Shown in pieces: positions 52,514 to 60,982 of a stretch of DNA of 64,000 nucleotides. Location of the stretch: positions 1 to 64,000 of the forward strand of contig JAEYTY010000042.1 of NCBI GenBank assembly GCA_023433775.1, in the 5' to 3' direction. The position numbers and the translations under genes are program-made. This DNA comes from Pseudomonadota bacterium. Its GTDB lineage: Bacteria > Pseudomonadota > Alphaproteobacteria > Rhizobiales > Devosiaceae. The notes beneath the pieces are model-generated. The model was not told where the DNA came from, did not search any database, and saw nothing but the letters and a program-made list of their open reading frames with translations. Position 1 is the first letter of the stretch. The number at the start of each line of letters is the position of its first letter.

Positions 52514-53527
52514 TCAGTCCATATCGATGATTGCCTTGATCAGACCTGTCTTGTTGCTGGCCCAATGGGGCAGGTCTTTGACGGCATCCTTGAGCTTGGT
52601 GCGGTGGGTAATCCAGTCGCTGGCCTTGGCGTCGCCCGCCTTGATGGCAGCGATGACTCGTTCAAAATCGACCCGCAACGCATTGCGACATCCGAGCAGC
52701 GTCATCTCTTTGCGGTGAAAGTCGGCATCGACAAAGCTGATGTCTCCCTTGACGATGCTGACCAGCGCATAGCGGCCGCCATGGGCGACATATTGAAAGC
52801 CATGCTCGATCGAAGCGCGGCTGCCTGTGGCGTCGAAGACAGCGTCAAAGCCTTCGGGTGCCCATTCGGCCAAGGCCTCCGCCTTGTCTGCCAATAGCCC
52901 TGTTGAGCCGGGGACGAGCCGCTGGGCGGCGTCCAGACGATCCTGTTCCCGATCAAGAATGGTGACGGTGCCACCCGCCAGCGAGGCAAAAAGCGCCGTG
53001 CCCAGCCCGATTGGTCCTGCCCCGATCACCAGCACATTGTCGTCAGCACCAACACTGGCGCGCCGGGCCGCGTGGGCGCCGATGGCGAGAAATTCCACCA
53101 TGGCGCATTCATCGACGCCAAGACCGTCCGCGGGCACCAGATTGCCGGCCGGCAGCGTCAGAAGACGCGCCATGCCGCCATCGCGATGCACACCGAGCAC
53201 GGCGATTTTTGTGCAGCAATTGGGCTTGCCCTTTCGGCAGGCAATGCAGGTGCCACATGCCACATAGGGATTGACGATATAGGTCGCGCCAATTTCGATG
53301 CCGGACCCCTCGGGGGCCTCCACCACATCGACGGCCAGTTCATGGCCCATGACGCGCGGATATTGCAGGAAGGGCTGATTGCCGGCGTAAATATGATAGT
53401 CGGTGCCGCAGATGCCGACCCGGCGAGGGGCAACCAATACCTCGTCTCGGTCGCGCTGCGGGCGAGGGCGATCTTCGATGACCAGTGTGCCCGGCTCGGT
53501 CACGGTCAGGGCGGCAATGGTATCCAT
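52514..53527 (-). CDS. Zinc-dependent alcohol/sugar dehydrogenase (MDR family)
   Basis: A 337-residue medium-chain dehydrogenase, sister to the protein at 32871. Catalytic zinc: VGICGTDYH near residue 38 and MGHELAVD near 59. Structural zinc: CGTCIACRKGKPNCC near 89. Cofactor: VLVIGAGPIGLGTALF near 160. The pattern (KTGLIKAIIDMD end, WITHRTKLKDAVKDL) is that of L-galactonate/L-gulonate 5-dehydrogenases (YjjN branch). ATG 53527 is chosen; a TTG at 53554 would add nine residues with no ribosome-binding site. A terminator separates it from the binding-protein gene upstream, so it may be expressed at a lower level. Confidence 0.85.
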   Translation of the reverse strand: MDTIAALTVTEPGTLVIEDRPRPQRDRDEVLVAPRRVGICGTDYHIYAGNQPFLQYPRVMGHELAVDVVEAPEGSGIEIGATYIVNPYVACGTCIACRKGKPNCCTKIAVLGVHRDGGMARLLTLPAGNLVPADGLGVDECAMVEFLAIGAHAARRASVGADDNVLVIGAGPIGLGTALFASLAGGTVTILDREQDRLDAAQRLVPGSTGLLADKAEALAEWAPEGFDAVFDATGSRASIEHGFQYVAHGGRYALVSIVKGDISFVDADFHRKEMTLLGCRNALRVDFERVIAAIKAGDAKASDWITHRTKLKDAVKDLPHWASNKTGLIKAIIDMD

Positions 53528-53551
53528 CGATGTTTCCCGGGTGTCAGCGGT

Positions 53552-53584
53552 CAAAGAGAAAGGCCGGCGCTTGTGGCGCCGGCC
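53552..53584 (-). terminator. Terminator after the system B binding-protein gene
   Basis: On the minus strand GCCGGCGC (53576-53583) pairs with GCGCCGGC (53563-53570) around a 5-base loop and is followed by a T-rich tail (CCTTTCTCTTT). It lies between the receptor and dehydrogenase genes. Confidence 0.8.
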
Positions 53585-53594
53585 CGTTGGCGAC

Positions 53595-54509
53595 TTACTG
53601 GAAGTCGACCATGTTTTCGAGCGTGACCAGGGCAGCGCCCGAGTCGATCAGGGTCGGCACGGTTTCCCCACGGATGGCGCGGACCAGCGCATCAACGCCC
53701 AGCTCGGCCATCTTGGTCGGGAACTGCGCGACCGATGCATCTTCGACGCCCGCCGTGATCGCCTCGGCTTCGCCGCAGCAGAAGTCGAAGCCGACCAGTA
53801 CGATGGCATCATTGGCAATGCCGGCATTTTCGATTGCGCGTGCGGCGCCAGCTGCCGGTGGGCCACAAGCCGCATAGATAGCCTTGAGATCGGGATTGGC
53901 GGTCAATAGGTCTTCCGCGACGCTGATGCCCAGCTCTTCGGTGCAATTGGTGGCACCACGGCCAACAATATTCACCTCGAGACCATCAAGGCCCTCCAGC
54001 ATACCATTGACGCGGTCATCGAGGGCCGGAACACCCGGCACGCCTTCAAGAATACCCAGGGTGTCGCCAGCTTTCAGCACCGACTTCAGATAGGCGCCGG
54101 CAATCTTGCCCGCGTTGAAATTGTCGGTGGTGGCCAGAGCCGTACCGTTTTCCCAATCAGGAATGGCATTGTCCATCAGCACAACTTTGACCCCATCGGC
54201 GATGGCCTTGTCGAGGGCGGGTGCTACGGTTGGGTCGACCGGAGTAATGGCAATGCCCTGCACGCCTTGGGTCACCAGCGACTCGATGATAGCGATCTGG
54301 CCTTCGATGTCAGTCGCCGAAGCGCCCTGGGCGTAGATGATTTCGACGCCAGGATTGGCCGCAGCATATTCCTTGGCTGCGTCTTCCATGCTGGCAAAGA
54401 AGGGCACCGGAAACTTGGTGACAAAACCAAGCTTTACATCCTGCGCCATGGCGGGTGCAGCAATCGACGCTGCAAGCGCGATGCCTCCCAATAGGTTGAT
54501 CAGTTTCAT
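53595..54509 (-). CDS. RbsB-type sugar-binding protein, ABC system B
   Basis: A 304-residue periplasmic receptor with a 22-residue signal peptide (ending APAMAQ). The mature part opens DVKLGFVTKFPVPFFASMEDAAKEYAAANPGVEIIY. GVQGIAITPVDPTVAPALDKAIADGVKVVLMDN near residue 85 is the typical inter-lobe region. It is the third gene of a leftward permease-ATPase-receptor operon, followed by a terminator and a dehydrogenase gene. Confidence 0.93.
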   Translation of the reverse strand: MKLINLLGGIALAASIAAPAMAQDVKLGFVTKFPVPFFASMEDAAKEYAAANPGVEIIYAQGASATDIEGQIAIIESLVTQGVQGIAITPVDPTVAPALDKAIADGVKVVLMDNAIPDWENGTALATTDNFNAGKIAGAYLKSVLKAGDTLGILEGVPGVPALDDRVNGMLEGLDGLEVNIVGRGATNCTEELGISVAEDLLTANPDLKAIYAACGPPAAGAARAIENAGIANDAIVLVGFDFCCGEAEAITAGVEDASVAQFPTKMAELGVDALVRAIRGETVPTLIDSGAALVTLENMVDFQ

Positions 54510-54582
54510 ATTTGTCCTCCCGTATTGGCCGCTCCCCTTGGGCGACCGGTATTCGCTGCCGGATTGCCGGCAGGAATTCGTT

Positions 54583-55347
54583 TCATTCCGCCCCTACGAT
54601 CATGCTCACCAGATCCTTCTGGTTCGAATGATCTGGGTTGATCAGTTCGCCAACCTTGCTTCCCTGCCGCAGCACCACGGCGCGGTCGGCCAGTTCGACG
54701 ACATGTTCCATGTTGTGAGTGATGAGGATCACCGCGTTGCCCTCGTCCCGAAGCCGGGCAATCAGGTCGAGCACCTTGCGTGACTCGCGAAGTCCAAGGG
54801 CCGCCGTCGGCTCATCGAGAATCACCACCTTGCGGGCAAAAACCGTGGCGCGCGCCACCGCGATTGCCTGGCGCTGTCCGCCCGACATCAAGGCTACCTG
54901 GGCGTCGAATTTCGGCAGCTTGACCTTCAGCCGGTCGATAACGGCGGCGGCTTCCGCGTCCATTTTTCGCGTGCTGAGGAAGCGCAGGCTACGCGGTAGC
55001 CAGGACGGGAATGAGATCTCCCGCCCGCAATAAAAGTTTTGCGCCGGGGTCAGATTGTCGAACAACGCAAGGTCCTGATAGACCGTTTCCACCCCCGCGC
55101 TCCGCGCCGCAGAAGGCGAGCGCAGGGCGACCTTTTCGCCATCGAGCAGAATATCGCCTTCGTCGAGCGAATGGACGCCACTGATGCATTTGATCAGTGT
55201 CGATTTGCCCGCGCCATTGTCGCCCAGCAGGGCGAGCACTTCTCCGCGATAGGCCTTGAGACCGACGCCCTTGAGGGCATGGACGGCGCCGAAGCGCTTT
55301 TGTGCACCGCGCACTTCCAGTACGGGAATGGATGCTATGTCGGTCAT
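54583..55347 (-). CDS. Single-domain sugar ABC ATPase, system B
   Basis: A 254-residue ATPase with Walker A GDNGAGKST near residue 38, Q-loop VYQDLALFDN near 88, signature MSGGQRQAIAVARA near 147, Walker B VVILDEPTAALG near 169 and H-loop ITHNMEHVVELADR near 203. Unlike RbsA it has one ABC domain, the FrcA-type arrangement of fructose-like systems in rhizobia, and must act as a homodimer. Its start overlaps the permease stop (ATGA). Confidence 0.93.
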   Translation of the reverse strand: MTDIASIPVLEVRGAQKRFGAVHALKGVGLKAYRGEVLALLGDNGAGKSTLIKCISGVHSLDEGDILLDGEKVALRSPSAARSAGVETVYQDLALFDNLTPAQNFYCGREISFPSWLPRSLRFLSTRKMDAEAAAVIDRLKVKLPKFDAQVALMSGGQRQAIAVARATVFARKVVILDEPTAALGLRESRKVLDLIARLRDEGNAVILITHNMEHVVELADRAVVLRQGSKVGELINPDHSNQKDLVSMIVGAE

Positions 55348-56387
55348 TGCGCGGCTCCTGCCTGCTTGACCCGCATCCGGGATTCGAGGTGGTTGCGCAG
55401 CACGTCGGATTCCACGGCCAGCACAATGATCACGCCGATGGCGATGAGCTGGTAGTAGAGGTTGACGTTGAGCAGATTGAGCGCATTGCGGATCACGCCA
55501 ATCATGACGGCGCCTACCAGCGCGTGCCCGATATGCCCGCGCCCTCCCAAGAAGCTGGCGCCGCCAATGATCACCGCCGCAATGGTGTCGAGTTCAAGCA
55601 AATTGCCGTAAAGCGGAGAACCGGCTTCAGTGCGCCCCGATAGCAGGATGGCGCCCACACCCGCGCAGAGCCCGGCAATCACATAGGTAGAGACGATAAC
55701 GCCATTGACCGGAATGCCCATGCGGGTCGCCGCGTCCTGCTTGCCGCCGACGGCATAAATCCAGCGCCCCCAGACCATGTATTTGGCCATGACGAAGATC
55801 AGCAGGGCGACCATGGCGACAACGAAAAACGAGTTGGGAATACCAAGGCTCGTCCCGCCGCCGATTGTGGTGATCAGCTCCGGCATTCCGCGCATGGTCG
55901 TGTGTCCGATGGACAGTTCCAGCGCTAGCCCGCGCGCAATCGACAGGGTCGCCAACGTGATGATGAACGGGTGGGGCAGGCGGCCATAGACATAGAACAA
56001 TCCATTGACTGCCCCTACGGCAGCGCCGGCAAGCAGCATTGTTCCCATGACGATGAAGGCATTGTCAGTGACGCGGAACATCAGCGCGCCGAGCACTGTC
56101 GCCAGCGCCAGGTTGGCGCCAACCGACAGATCAATTCCTCGTGTCAGGATGACGAGATGCTGACCGAGCGCCACAACGGCGATAACCGCAATCTGGGCCA
56201 TGATGTTGGTAATATTGCGGGGCGAGAAGAAGTTTGGAACCGCAAGGCTGAGGATCACGACAAGCGCCAGCAGGATCACCACTGGTCCTGCGCCAAGCAG
56301 TTTGAGCGACAGGTTAAGACCGGAAAACGCCTCCCTTCGGGCGGAACCCGACTGTGTCTCGCGCTCATGAATAGAACTAGCCTGCAC
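55344..56387 (-). CDS. RbsC-type permease, ABC system B
   Basis: A 347-residue permease of the ribose type with LVILTRGIDLSVGANLALATVL near residue 80 and about nine spans. GTG 56387 is chosen because GGAGGAGGAT lies just upstream; an in-frame ATG at 56450 would add 21 residues and has no ribosome-binding site. It heads a leftward operon divergent from the LacI gene. Confidence 0.9.
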   Translation of the reverse strand: MQASSIHERETQSGSARREAFSGLNLSLKLLGAGPVVILLALVVILSLAVPNFFSPRNITNIMAQIAVIAVVALGQHLVILTRGIDLSVGANLALATVLGALMFRVTDNAFIVMGTMLLAGAAVGAVNGLFYVYGRLPHPFIITLATLSIARGLALELSIGHTTMRGMPELITTIGGGTSLGIPNSFFVVAMVALLIFVMAKYMVWGRWIYAVGGKQDAATRMGIPVNGVIVSTYVIAGLCAGVGAILLSGRTEAGSPLYGNLLELDTIAAVIIGGASFLGGRGHIGHALVGAVMIGVIRNALNLLNVNLYYQLIAIGVIIVLAVESDVLRNHLESRMRVKQAGAAQ

Positions 56388-56454
56388 GCTGATCCTCCTC
56401 CGCTTGGTCGCCCATGGTGGGCTCAACGGATTTTTCGCGATAAAAAGCAACTTG

Positions 56455-56501
56455 CTAATAATCAGTCAAACTGTTTTTTATTGATAAGATAATATTATTA
56501 G
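56455..56501. promoter_or_regulatory. AT-rich inverted repeats between system B and lacI-type gene
   Basis: CTAATAAT (56455-56462) is repeated inverted as ATTATTAG (56494-56501), and a perfect palindrome ATAATATTAT lies at 56489-56498. The AT-rich island stands out against GC-rich surroundings and probably holds both divergent promoters and the LacI operator. Confidence 0.5.
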
Positions 56502-56612
56502 AGACAGGCAGGGGACCTGATTTCGGACGGGATTCTCAGCGAGGCTTGACTTTGCCTCGTTTGGTCGCCACCAACCGAAGGCCGGGAAATTTCTCGCGGA
56601 GACGAATTTCGG

Positions 56613-57683
56613 ATGCCCCAGTCGAAGCGGCAGACAGGCGTGGGACGACCCACGATGATGGACGTCGCGGCTGCGGCTGGCGTGTCACAAGCCACGGTGT
56701 CCTTGGTGCTGAGCGGCAGCAAGGGGGCCCGGCTGGCCGATGCGACGCGCCGCAGGGTGCTCGAGGCTGCCCAATCTCTTGGATACAAATTCGTCCGCCG
56801 GGGTTCACGGCCAGCGCCGGGCGGTCAATCGACCATTATTTTCGTGGCTGACGAAATCTCGGCGGATCCATGGATGTCGCTCGCCTTTGAAGGGGCGCGG
56901 GACCGGGCTTTGGAGGAGGGGGTCAATATCCTTCTCGCCGTGAGCCATGGCGACGCCGATGTGGAAACCAACCTTATTGCCGGCATGGGCAAGCTGCCCA
57001 TCCTCGGCCTGATCTATGGCACCATCCTGACGCGGCTTGTGCAATTGCCGCCCGTGTTCAACGAACATCGGACCGTGTTGGTCAATTGCTATGACGCTGA
57101 TCGCGTCTGGGATTCAGTGCTGCCCGGCGACCTTGTGGGCGGGCGCGTGGCGACCGAACATCTTCTGCAGAAGGGCCGCAAGCGCATTGGCCTGATCAAT
57201 GGGCAGCAAGGTATTGATGCCTCGCGCGACCGTCTCAAAGGCTATCGTCAGGCGCTTGCGAGCAACGACATTCCCTTCGATCCGGCGCTGGTGCGGCCGG
57301 GCAATTGGGAACCGTCTGCCGGCTACGAAATGACCCTGGAACTCATGGCGCTCGACAATCCGCCGGATGCGATTTTCTGCGCCAATGACATGATGGCGGT
57401 GGGCTGTTTCGATGCCCTCAAGGAACTTGGGCTCAATGTGCCGGGCGACATTGCCGTTATCGGTTTTGATGATCGCGACATTGCCCAGCATATGCATCCG
57501 CCGCTGAGCACACTAATCCTGCCGCATTACGAAATGGGCCGGTCGGCTGCCGAGCTGCTGCTCGACGCGGCGGGAGGGCTAAATGCGCCGCCCAGCCGGA
57601 TCAAGGTCGAGTGCGAATTGGTGGTGCGGGAATCGACCCAGAATGAGCCCTATGTGATGGGCGCGAAACAGGCCGCCCAATAG
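56613..57683 (+). CDS. LacI-family transcriptional regulator
   Basis: A 356-residue LacI protein. The DNA-binding end reads TMMDVAAAAGVSQATVSLVLSGSKGARLADATRRRVLEAAQSLGY (residues 14-58), including the hinge helix region. The ligand domain (QSTIIFVADEIS near 73, DAIFCANDMMAVG near 250, VIGFDDRDIAQHMHPPLST near 282) is ribose-receptor-like. The gene is divergent from system B and convergent with system C, so it may control either or both. GGAG lies at about 56598. Confidence 0.92.
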   Translation: MPQSKRQTGVGRPTMMDVAAAAGVSQATVSLVLSGSKGARLADATRRRVLEAAQSLGYKFVRRGSRPAPGGQSTIIFVADEISADPWMSLAFEGARDRALEEGVNILLAVSHGDADVETNLIAGMGKLPILGLIYGTILTRLVQLPPVFNEHRTVLVNCYDADRVWDSVLPGDLVGGRVATEHLLQKGRKRIGLINGQQGIDASRDRLKGYRQALASNDIPFDPALVRPGNWEPSAGYEMTLELMALDNPPDAIFCANDMMAVGCFDALKELGLNVPGDIAVIGFDDRDIAQHMHPPLSTLILPHYEMGRSAAELLLDAAGGLNAPPSRIKVECELVVRESTQNEPYVMGAKQAAQ

Positions 57684-57719
57684 TCGGGACGCTGCCGGTT
57701 CTTTCAATCCAGACAGGTC

Positions 57720-57751
57720 GCACTGCCCCGCCCGCTGAAGCGGGGCAGTGC
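57720..57751. terminator. Hairpin between convergent lacI-type gene and system C permease
   Basis: A perfect 12-bp stem (GCACTGCCCCGC at 57720-57731, GCGGGGCAGTGC at 57740-57751) with an 8-base loop, between genes that meet end to end. No T-run is visible on either side. Confidence 0.65.
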
Positions 57752-57760
57752 TGCGCCGCA

Positions 57761-58765
57761 TCACTCGGAGGAACGCGCGCTTCGGAAGCGGTCGAACGCG
57801 ACCGCTATGACGATGAAGGAGCCGACGAAGGCGCCTTGCCAGAAGGTGCTGATGCCCAGAAGGATCAGGCTGTTGCGGATCACTTCGATCAGCAGGGCGC
57901 CAACTACGGCGCCAAATGCCGTGCCTACGCCGCCGGCCAGATTGGCGCCGCCGATAACCGCTGCCGCGATCACCGAAAGCTCCATGGCCTGGCCCAGATT
58001 GGTTGTCACGCCACCCAGCCAGCCGACTTCGAGCACCCCGGTAATACCCGCCATCATGGCCGAGAAGACATAGACCGAAACCTTGAGCTGCTTGACGGGA
58101 ATACCGGTCAGCTTGGCGGCCTGTTCATTGCCGCCCATTGCGAACAGATGCTGCCCCCAGCGCGTCCACTTGAAGGCAAAGCCGGTCAGCAGCGCCAATA
58201 TGGCAAGCACGATCAGGGGATTGGGCATCCCGAGGGTCGAGCCGCCGCCCAGCCAGAGCAGCAGGCCCTGGTCGGGTCCGAACTCGTAGATCATCTTGTT
58301 GTTGGACAGTACCATGGCAAGGCTGCGTGCCACCGAGAGCATTCCGAGGGTCACCACAAAGGGTGGCATTCCCGCATAGGCAATCAGCACGCCATTGACG
58401 ACGCCGACGGCAATTGCTGCGGCCATCGCGGCAGCAAAACCAACCCAGAATGGCAGGCCAGCCGCCATGATGACGGCAATGGCCATGGCGGACAGCACGA
58501 CTGTGGAGCCGACCGAAAGGTCGATGCCGCCGGAGGCAATTACCGCGGTCATGCCCAGGGCGATGATGCCGACAAAGGCGAAATTGCGCGAGACGTTGAA
58601 CAGATTGCGCTCAGTGGCGAAGGTGTCGGTAAAGACCGACAGGGCCACACAGGCCAGCATGGCGGCGAGAAAAACCCAGAAGATTTGGTGGCTGGTCAGC
58701 GCCGACAGGAAACTGCGATGCTCGGAGCGGTCGATGGCGTCCGCGAGGGTATTGCTGGATGACAT
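57761..58765 (-). CDS. RbsC-type permease, ABC system C
   Basis: A 334-residue permease with the motif VIASGGIDLSVGSTVVLSAMAIAV near residue 60 and about nine spans. GAGGGAAA precedes ATG 58765. It follows its ATPase gene (58787) by 21 bases. The two are leftward, while the receptor gene of this system is divergent at 59882. Confidence 0.92.
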   Translation of the reverse strand: MSSSNTLADAIDRSEHRSFLSALTSHQIFWVFLAAMLACVALSVFTDTFATERNLFNVSRNFAFVGIIALGMTAVIASGGIDLSVGSTVVLSAMAIAVIMAAGLPFWVGFAAAMAAAIAVGVVNGVLIAYAGMPPFVVTLGMLSVARSLAMVLSNNKMIYEFGPDQGLLLWLGGGSTLGMPNPLIVLAILALLTGFAFKWTRWGQHLFAMGGNEQAAKLTGIPVKQLKVSVYVFSAMMAGITGVLEVGWLGGVTTNLGQAMELSVIAAAVIGGANLAGGVGTAFGAVVGALLIEVIRNSLILLGISTFWQGAFVGSFIVIAVAFDRFRSARSSE

Positions 58766-58786
58766 ATTGGTTTTCCCTCTGTCCTG

Positions 58787-59527
58787 TCAGGCGGTTTCGA
58801 TGGCGCCGGTGATGAGGCCGGTCACCTCTTCGGGTGATGAATTTGCGGCCCTCTTGCTGGCCACCATGCGGCCACGCCGAAGCACGGCGATCTTGTCGGC
58901 GACCTCGAAGACGTCGGGCATACGGTGGCTGATGAGCACGACGGCGATGCCATGGTCGCGCAGATGGCGAATCAGGTTGAGAACTTCGGTCACCTGACGC
59001 ACCGAAATGGCGGCGGTCGGCTCATCCATCAGCACGATATTGGCGTCTGTCAGCAGTGTGCGGGCGATGGCCACGGCCTGGCGCTGGCCACCCGACATGC
59101 GTTTGACGAGGTCGCGCGGGCGCGTTTCCGATTTCAGCCGAGCGAAGAGTTCAGCGGCGCGAATGCGCATCCCGGCATAGTCGATGATTTTGAACGGGCC
59201 GACCTGCTTGGTCAGTTCGCGGCCAAGAAAAACATTGGAGGCGGCGGACAGATTGTTGCAGATCGCCAGGTCCTGGTAGACTACCTCGATCCCCGCGCGC
59301 TGGGCGTCCAACGGCTTGTGAAACTCCACCTTGCGATCGGAGATGAAAATCTCGCCATGGGTGGGTGCAAAATTGCCCGCAATCACTTTGACCAGCGTGG
59401 ATTTGCCCGCGCCATTGTCGCCCATCAGCCCCATGACTTCGCCGGGTTCGATGGTCAGCGACACGTCGTTCAAGGCGTGAATGGCCCCAAAGTGTTTGGA
59501 AATATTCTTCAGTTCTAGAGCGCTCAT
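58787..59527 (-). CDS. Single-domain sugar ABC ATPase, system C
   Basis: A 246-residue ATPase with Walker A GDNGAGKST near residue 35, VYQDLAICNN near 82, signature MSGGQRQAVAIART near 143, Walker B IVLMDEPTAAIS near 164 and ISHRMPDVFEVAD near 198. It is close in style to the system B ATPase (54583), suggesting an old duplication. ATG 59527 has GGGAGG four bases upstream; a 39-residue longer frame is not supported. Confidence 0.92.
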   Translation of the reverse strand: MSALELKNISKHFGAIHALNDVSLTIEPGEVMGLMGDNGAGKSTLVKVIAGNFAPTHGEIFISDRKVEFHKPLDAQRAGIEVVYQDLAICNNLSAASNVFLGRELTKQVGPFKIIDYAGMRIRAAELFARLKSETRPRDLVKRMSGGQRQAVAIARTLLTDANIVLMDEPTAAISVRQVTEVLNLIRHLRDHGIAVVLISHRMPDVFEVADKIAVLRRGRMVASKRAANSSPEEVTGLITGAIETA

Positions 59528-59881
59528 TCGCCTCCCTTTCGTCCGTTGCACGGTTTCTTGCTGACAACGGGTGGGTGCATCGCTCTGCATTCGCGCCGGA
59601 GAACACCGCTGCGGCAGGCGCGGGGCATGGCCCGTCCCGGTCACAAACGGGCGGACGAAAATTCAAGCTTGACGGCCCCGCTGATTGGATGATGATATTA
59701 GCACATAATATGATCAATTCTAGATGTGAATTGGTCGTTTGGGTGTGGGGCGGCTGATTCTTGGTCAGTCGTGTCGCAAGTTTGCCCCGCGTGGAGGATT
59801 TCAGCGGTCGGCAAGCGAGAAGGGTGCTCCGGCGAAAATTGGCGGCGCATCATTGCTTTTTAACGGGAGGGATAAGTCTCA
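59528..59881. promoter_or_regulatory. Divergent regulatory region of ABC system C
   Basis: These 354 bases hold no gene. A TTGACG (59669-59674) is followed by an inverted repeat ATATTA-GCACA-TAATAT (59695-59711) and an imperfect one, GATCAATTC/GAATTGGTC (59712-59720, 59728-59736). The AT-rich block resembles the one at 56455-56501 and may bind the same LacI protein. GGAGGGA precedes the receptor start. Confidence 0.5.
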
Positions 59882-60871
59882 ATGAGGTACGTAAATCAGA
59901 TCGCGGCTGCTGCCGCTATTCTCGCAATGGCCGCCGGTGGCGTGCAGGCGCAGGACAAGAAGACCCTGGCCATCGTGGTCAAGGGCCTCGACAATCCGTT
60001 CTTTGAACAGATCAATCTGGGCTGTCAGGATTGGGCCGCGAACAACCCCGATTCCGAGTATGAATGCCTTTATACCGGCCCGGCATCGAGCGCCGACGAG
60101 GCTGGCCAGGTGCAGCTGGTTGACGATCTGGTGACGCGTGGCGTTGCCGCTATCGCCATCTCGCCGTCCAATGCTCCGGCAATGGCCAATCGCCTTCGCG
60201 AAATCGCTCCGCAGATCCCCGTCATGACCGTGGACGCCGACCTCTCCGAGGCCGACCGTTCGCTGCGCGCCACTTTCCTCGGCACCGACAACTATCTGAT
60301 GGGTGTGATGATGGCCGAGCAGGCCCAGCGCCTGAAGCCGGAAGGCGGTTCGGTCTGTCTGCAGCTTGGTAATGTCGCTGCTGATAATATCAATGCCCGC
60401 GCTGCCGGTTTCCGTGACACCATTGCCGGTGCCAAGGGTACGGATCGTCTCGCTGGTGAAGGTGGCTGGACCGAAATCGAAGGCTGCCCAGTCTTCACCA
60501 ATGACCAGATCGATCTTGCCAACCAGCAGATGGCTGACGTGTTCACCTCCAATCCTGATCTGGATGCCTTCATCCTGATCGGCGGCTGGGCTCAGTTCGC
60601 TCCGCAGGCTTATGCCCAGGTCACCGACCAGGTCATGGATCGCCTCAAGAGCAATGACCTGATCATCGTGGCCGGCGATACCCTGCCGCCGCAGGTTCAG
60701 GCCTTCAACGAAGGCCGCAGCCATGCTCAGGTTGGTCAGCGTCCCTTCGAAATGGGCCAGCGTTCGCCTGATGTGATGATCCAGCTCATCAATGGCGAGA
60801 CTGTCGAAGACCCGATTTACACAGGTCTGGACGTGTGCACCCACGAAGAACCGGGCTTCTGCGCTCAGTAA
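59882..60871 (+). CDS. RbsB-type sugar-binding protein, ABC system C
   Basis: A 329-residue receptor with a 23-residue signal peptide (ending GGVQAQ). The mature part opens KKTLAIVVKGLDNPFFEQINLGCQDWAANNPDSEYEC. Four cysteines near residues 46, 56, 155 and 198, and two more at the C-terminus (DVCTHEEPGFCAQ), could form disulfides, which is unusual for RbsB proteins. It is transcribed away from its permease and ATPase. The coding sequence uses favoured codons heavily, as expected for an abundant protein. Confidence 0.92.
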   Translation: MRYVNQIAAAAAILAMAAGGVQAQDKKTLAIVVKGLDNPFFEQINLGCQDWAANNPDSEYECLYTGPASSADEAGQVQLVDDLVTRGVAAIAISPSNAPAMANRLREIAPQIPVMTVDADLSEADRSLRATFLGTDNYLMGVMMAEQAQRLKPEGGSVCLQLGNVAADNINARAAGFRDTIAGAKGTDRLAGEGGWTEIEGCPVFTNDQIDLANQQMADVFTSNPDLDAFILIGGWAQFAPQAYAQVTDQVMDRLKSNDLIIVAGDTLPPQVQAFNEGRSHAQVGQRPFEMGQRSPDVMIQLINGETVEDPIYTGLDVCTHEEPGFCAQ

Positions 60872-60888
60872 CAAATTATTCGCACAAG

Positions 60889-60912
60889 GGCATGGCGCTT
60901 CGGCGTCATGCC
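60889..60912 (+). terminator. UUCG hairpin after the system C receptor gene
   Basis: GGCATGGCGC and GCGTCATGCC form a 10-bp stem with one G-T pair and a TTCG tetraloop, followed by an A/T-rich stretch (60913-60930) that may also hold a promoter for the next gene. Confidence 0.7.
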
Positions 60913-60982
60913 ATTTATAATATAATATAAGGATCTGACACGCCTGGGAGGCGCGTGTCCGGTCTGAGGGGAGAATTGCCTG

